Source of the DNA: an uncultured Gemmatimonadota bacterium | GTDB taxonomy: Bacteria; Gemmatimonadota; Gemmatimonadetes; Gemmatimonadales; GWC2-71-9 | NCBI GenBank assembly: GCA_937961295.1 | Contig: CALGOK010000179.1 | Coordinates: 1 to 16,849 of the forward strand | DNA length: 16,849 nucleotides | Direction: 5' to 3' | Shown: positions 14,901 to 16,849 of the stretch, piece by piece | How positions within the stretch are numbered: position 1 is the stretch's first letter | Layout: each line of letters starts with the position of its first letter | Translations under genes and position numbers: made by a program | Notes under the pieces: model-generated | What the model was told of the DNA's origin: nothing | The model's database searches: none | What the model saw: the letters and a program-made list of their open reading frames with translations, nothing else

Positions 14901-15525
14901 GCACCGACGCCAGCGCCGGGGTGAGCGATGCGACGACCTGCACCGTGAGCAGCGGCGTCGACGGGAAATAGGTGGCGCCCGCCGCGCTGCGCGGCGACGC
15001 CGTGAGGGTGTAGCTCCCCGGGGCCAGGCCGCGCAGCAGCGCGCTGCCGGCGAGGTCGAGCGCGAAGCCGCCCGGCCCGTCGATGTGGAGCACCGAGGCA
15101 GTCGATGCGGGCAGCCCCTCGAGGCGGACCTCCATCGCCCCGGTGGCAACCTGGTACTGCACGGCCGTGGCGGCCGTCGGCGATCCACCGGACAGGGTCA
15201 GGGTCTGCCGCTCGGCGGTCGGCGTGAAGGTGACGCTCTGGTGGGTGCTCGCTGACGCCACGACTTCGTAGCTGCCGAACTCGAGGCCAGTGACGGTGCC
15301 CGAGTGCGTGATCGCCTTCCGGAAGCCGTTGGGCCCCGTGAGGGTGACCTGCGGGGTGGCTCCAGTGGCGAGACCATTGATGGTGAGGGTGATGGCGCCG
15401 GGGTGCTCGGTAAGAACCGGATTGCCGCCGGCGGCGCAGCCGGCGAGCGCGAGGGTCGCGACGAGACCCACCACGCCTCGGTGGTTGCTGGCGAGCCGAC
15501 GGGCGATCTTGAAGGTGTACGTCAT
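11995..15525 (-). CDS. Large repeat lipoprotein with poly-proline linker and clan GH-A-like glycosidase domain
   Basis: 1176 residues. The signal peptide ends in lipobox LALAGC (Cys30). Residues 43-729 are eight beta-type repeats of 84-89 residues, then GGGGS, then 18 prolines (735-752), then a C-terminal TIM-barrel-like domain (about 755-1090) and a terminal beta segment with PGTYGVEL. The barrel resembles GH30/GH39-type clan GH-A enzymes: HQVITGWEAT at its start, GINQLRVEVRSG, and two glutamates at expected strand ends, Glu929 (EVILEPDNN) and Glu1023 (AMLEHIGSG), 94 residues apart. The Asn that normally precedes the acid/base Glu (NEP) is Leu here, so activity or family is uncertain. ATG 15525-15523 starts right before the signal peptide; GAGGG lies about 13 nt upstream. 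Its stop overlaps the start of the lyase-like lipoprotein. A sigma54-type promoter lies upstream. Confidence 0.78.
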   Translation of the reverse strand: MTYTFKIARRLASNHRGVVGLVATLALAGCAAGGNPVLTEHPGAITLTINGLATGATPQVTLTGPNGFRKAITHSGTVTGLEFGSYEVVASASTHQSVTFTPTAERQTLTLSGGSPTAATAVQYQVATGAMEVRLEGLPASTASVLHIDGPGGFALDLAGSALLRGLAPGSYTLTASPRSAAGATYFPSTPLLTVQVVASLTPALASVHFSQLSGELAVLFTGLPDGVPAPFVLVGPGSYNAALSGAIELTTLNPGHYVVTPQRVQYDGHTWAPLEAVIPVTVDTTRRVLTIPYEIITGALAIDVQGLPAGATGQFTVTGPSGFSRTGSGDVEYKGLVPGTYTTSAASVEFNGKKYNPRKPSDNQDVGRGRNAKRGRIEYSESTGTLAVGITGLPNGMAARVIAVGPASVATRTGACLPAGLPGANSTRAAGAGGGGGGSTTPTPTSQVVSVSSADTAAASVAYLASTGGLQVNITGLPSGASAQVQVSGPAGYSRSVTSTTTLSPLEPGNYTISATGVTLNGTSYLPSPANQVVSVAAGATAVATVGHTNSSGAPTTGSLAVTVSGLPAGTAAAISVTGPNGFSRVVTSASTITTLAPGSYTISAGGVSAGGTSYVPSPVSQTVSVTAGATAGGAVHYAASAPTTGALVVQVSGLPAGVAAAITVTHSSGFSRTVTATDTVTGFPIPATLTVAAQGVAAGGVTYTPSPTSQTGYVTAGATISRSVSYSGGGGSPPPPPPPPPPPPPPPPPPGPATVTVDTTVRHQVITGWEATAQAGHWDAAYPTWRDALVDMAVNDLGINQLRVEVRSGSENPVDYFGQFRAGQITDTEWRAHRYVPVNDNGSPGSINWAGFHFTELDETVEDIVLPMRAALAARGEQLRVNLNYISFGTATGHSNPSEYAEFMLAVFQHLQNRYGFVPDAIEVILEPDNNTIWTGTGIGQLIAATGDRLAAAGFHPEFIGPSVMSMSHAVSYFDAIASVPGAMTYLSELSYHRYAGVSDANLAAIASRAAARGVRTAMLEHIGSGVDALYKDLTIANASSWQQYALAFTNTSDNGAKYFLISGGQPVMGSRTKLLRQYFRYVRSGAQRVEATSASGSIRPVAFTNPGGGMAVVLHVDAAGTYSVAGIRPGTYGVELTTLGGTRMPLPTVTATSGAAITVAPPQTGVLTLYRLP
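13270..13323 (-). repeat. Poly-proline minisatellite (18 Pro codons, 9-nt period)
   Basis: Eighteen consecutive CCG/CCC/CCA codons, with a 9-nt CCG-CCG-CCC unit repeated about four times in the middle, encode the rigid linker between the repeat stalk and the glycosidase-like domain. Runs this long depend on elongation factor P for translation, and such arrays can change length by slippage in 3-nt or 9-nt steps without breaking the frame. Confidence 0.9.
13339..15399 (-). repeat. Eight tandem ~85-aa beta-sandwich-like repeats in the GH lipoprotein
   Basis: Repeat boundaries by residue: 43-126, 127-213, 214-297, 298-383, 384-467, 468-556, 557-644 and 645-729. The pattern is TGxLxVxVxGLPxG, then VTGPxGFSRxV, then LxPGxYTxSAxxV, then GxxYxPSPxxQxVxV and a final AxxxVxY. 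Repeats 6-8 are most alike; 1-4 are diverged; 4 has a basic insertion (RGRNAKRGR). Repeat 5 has lost GFSR and PGxYT and carries six glycines (434-439) instead. They resemble PEGA/Ig-like surface modules and probably form a stalk. Confidence 0.8.
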
Positions 15526-16072
15526 GGGTCGACCGGTTCCCTCATCCCAGGGTCCGGTGACGGTGCGCGCCACCGGACGGTTCGCCCCCCTCGGGGGCTC
15601 GCGTCTCGCTGGCGGCTGGGCGGGCTCGCGACCGCCGGTGGCGGCGGACCGAGCTCCCTGGCTCTGCGACCCCGGGTCACCCCGGGTGTGCTCTGGGCAG
15701 CGGAGAATCGGACTGTCACCGGCCAGATCGCCGGCATACTGTCTAGAATCGGCAAGTGTGGTGCCAATCCTGATGCGAATCCGTGCTCACAGGCCAAGTT
15801 GTTGTAATACATGGTGTTAGCTTGACAGATGTGGTTATCTCATAGCCTGGTCGTGGGCTTGGCTGTCACATTATCCGACGATCAGCGGTCAGTGCGCCGG
15901 TGGAATTGAGGCGACAGCCGCAGCGGTTCGGGTGGCGGGTGGCTCAGAGCGCGAGGAGCTCCTGGGTCTGCGCGGACGGCGCCACGCCAGGGCGGGCCCC
16001 GCACCCTGTCCGCTGGGCATGGAACCTGCTCCTCGGCCTGCATCCTTCCCACTTCACGAGTTGCGAGACCGG
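15526..16072. other. 547-nt divergent regulatory region with structured leader
   Basis: No convincing gene. Bases 15740-15900 are clearly less GC-rich than the surroundings. The left part (15526-15740) would be a leader of about 215 nt for the minus-strand lipoprotein operon, with hairpins: gtccggtg/caccggac (15552-15559 with 15571-15578), a C6/G6 stem near 15583-15598, and two ACCCGGGG copies near 15670-15690. TGACAG (15823-15828) and CTGTCA (15863-15868) form a dyad upstream of the sigma54-like promoter, at a typical enhancer distance. TTGACA at 15822-15827 on the plus strand is a possible -35 toward the oxidoreductase, but no good -10 follows. Nothing else was recognised in 15900-16072. 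Confidence 0.5.
15752..15767 (-). promoter_or_regulatory. Sigma54 (RpoN) -24/-12 promoter candidate for the lipoprotein operon
   Basis: Minus strand TTGGCACCACACTTGC matches the consensus YTGGCACG-N4-TTGCW at TTGGCAC and TTGC. GG and GC are exactly 12 nt apart, as RpoN requires. The start would be near 15740, about 215 nt before the ATG of the repeat lipoprotein. A sigma70 reading (TTGGCA-N16-TAGACA) is possible but weaker. Sigma54 control would imply an enhancer-binding activator, which is not encoded in the window. Confidence 0.5.
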
Positions 16073-16849
16073 ATGACGATTCGGATCGGTGTGATCGGTG
16101 CCGGTGTGATCGGTCGGCTGCGGGCGATGACCATCGCGTCCTCTCCGTCGACCACGCTGGCCGCAGTCTGCGACGTGGTGCCCGGCCTGGCGGCGAGCGC
16201 GGCCGGCTCCGCCCCTGCGGTGGGCGACCTCGATGCGTTCTTCGCTCACCCGATGGACGCGGTGGTCATCTCGTCGCCCGTGCACCTGCACGAGGAGGCT
16301 GCCGTTCGCGCCTTCGCGCTCGGCCTGCATGTGCTCTGCGAGAAGCCGATGTCGAACACCGCCGAGAGCTGCCGGCGGATGACCGACGCGGCGGCGGCCG
16401 CGCGCCGCGTGCTGGCGGTCGGGTTCAACCTTCGCTACTACCCGGCGATCAAGTATGCCCGGGATGTCGTGGATGCCGGCCTGATCGGCGACGTCGACCA
16501 CGTCCGCCTGTTCGGTGGCCACGACGGTCTGGCCAACTTTCGCGCGGACTGGCAGTACCGGGCGCCTGAGTCGGGCGCGGGGGCGACCATGGATGTGGGC
16601 ATCCACCTGAGCGACCTGGGTCGCCACTTCCTCGGCGACATCACCGAGGTCTCCGGCGTGGCCTCCGGGGCGGTGTGGCAGGTCCCGGGTTCCGAGGACA
16701 ACGCCCTCGCCGTGTTTCGCAGTCCCGCCGGTATCGGCGCCAGCTACCAGGCCACCTGGAATGAGTGGCGGGGCTACGAGGTGGCGATCGAGGTGTACGG
16801 TCGGCTGGGAATGGTGCGGGGGAGTTACGTCCCGATGCAGAACGTGCTC
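16073..16849 (+). CDS. Gfo/Idh/MocA-family NAD(P)-dependent oxidoreductase, N-terminal part (runs off right edge)
   Basis: 259 codons open to the window end, translated directly. A Rossmann start (IRIGVIGAGVIGRLRA, G-x-G-x-x-G) is followed by an acidic strand end (AAVCDV), VVISSPVHLHEE, CEKPM (EKP motif, with the catalytic Lys), VGFNLRYYPAIKYA and MDVGIHLSDLGRHF, equivalent to the G-x-H-x-x-D metal/substrate motif of the C-terminal domain. Members oxidise or reduce sugars, inositols or nucleotide sugars. The substrate cannot be told, but its position next to polysaccharide genes suggests a sugar or UDP-sugar. ATG 16073 is chosen because the Rossmann fold begins at residue 3; the ribosome site is weak (GAG 9-10 nt upstream). 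About 80-100 residues are probably missing at the C-terminus. Confidence 0.9.
   Translation, partial: MTIRIGVIGAGVIGRLRAMTIASSPSTTLAAVCDVVPGLAASAAGSAPAVGDLDAFFAHPMDAVVISSPVHLHEEAAVRAFALGLHVLCEKPMSNTAESCRRMTDAAAAARRVLAVGFNLRYYPAIKYARDVVDAGLIGDVDHVRLFGGHDGLANFRADWQYRAPESGAGATMDVGIHLSDLGRHFLGDITEVSGVASGAVWQVPGSEDNALAVFRSPAGIGASYQATWNEWRGYEVAIEVYGRLGMVRGSYVPMQNVL

Noticed and set aside
13261..15399. CRISPR-like or DNA-level tandem array
   Set aside because: The periodicity (~255-265 nt) is in-frame protein repeat with diverged DNA; there are no short identical repeats with unique spacers.
15522..15812. 96-codon minus-strand frame upstream of the repeat lipoprotein
   Set aside because: No ribosome site, no recognisable domain, and it spans the sigma54-like promoter and the structured leader.
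15740..15900. Small gene, tRNA or riboswitch in the AT-richer patch
   Set aside because: No cloverleaf, no known riboswitch core and no coding frame with a ribosome site; promoter elements explain the composition better.

Overview
The window is GC-rich bacterial chromosome (roughly 70% G+C by eye). The gene order on the minus strand (rho, then ruvX, then mltG), frequent GTG starts, secreted lipoproteins and inverted-repeat hairpins at convergent gene ends suggest an environmental Gram-negative-type lineage. Gemmatimonadota is my best guess, but this is an inference: no rRNA or other phylogenetic marker beyond Rho is present.

Left part (1-4050): a housekeeping block on the minus strand holds rho (GTG start, recognisable sigma70-type promoter), ruvX/yqgF and the 5' part of mltG, which runs off the left edge. 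The ruvX-mltG gap carries nested inverted repeats. Divergent from rho is a polytopic M50 site-2-type metalloprotease. It is followed 8 nt later by a 65-codon protein that looks like an isolated histidine-kinase dimerisation/phosphotransfer helix pair. A 17-bp perfect hairpin closes this unit.

Middle (4050-8193): a CPA2-type cation/proton antiporter (minus) and a P1B-4-type transition-metal ATPase (plus; SPC and HEGST motifs, so Fe(II)/Co(II) type) are divergently arranged over a 113-bp region. The ATPase promoter looks almost leaderless. A 21-bp inverted repeat separates the ATPase from a convergent VTT/DedA-like membrane protein.

Right part (8360-16849): a set of envelope or polysaccharide genes. 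On the plus strand, a secreted LamG/DUF1080-like protein is followed after 17 nt by a NodB-type polysaccharide deacetylase. Converging on them is a two-gene minus-strand operon of lipoproteins joined by a TGATG overlap. The first is a 1176-aa protein with eight ~85-aa beta-type repeats, an 18-proline linker and a divergent clan GH-A-like glycosidase domain. The second is a 696-aa heparinase II/III-like toroid/beta-sandwich protein, a probable polysaccharide lyase. The operon has a long structured leader and a good sigma54 (-24/-12) promoter candidate. Divergent from it, a Gfo/Idh/MocA oxidoreductase, possibly for sugar or nucleotide-sugar conversion, runs off the right edge.

Together the right part reads as a locus for modifying or degrading an extracellular or cell-surface polysaccharide. 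The two lipoproteins would act at the surface, the deacetylase and oxidoreductase on glycan or sugar substrates. The polysaccharide itself cannot be deduced. No rRNA, tRNA, transposon or CRISPR array was seen.
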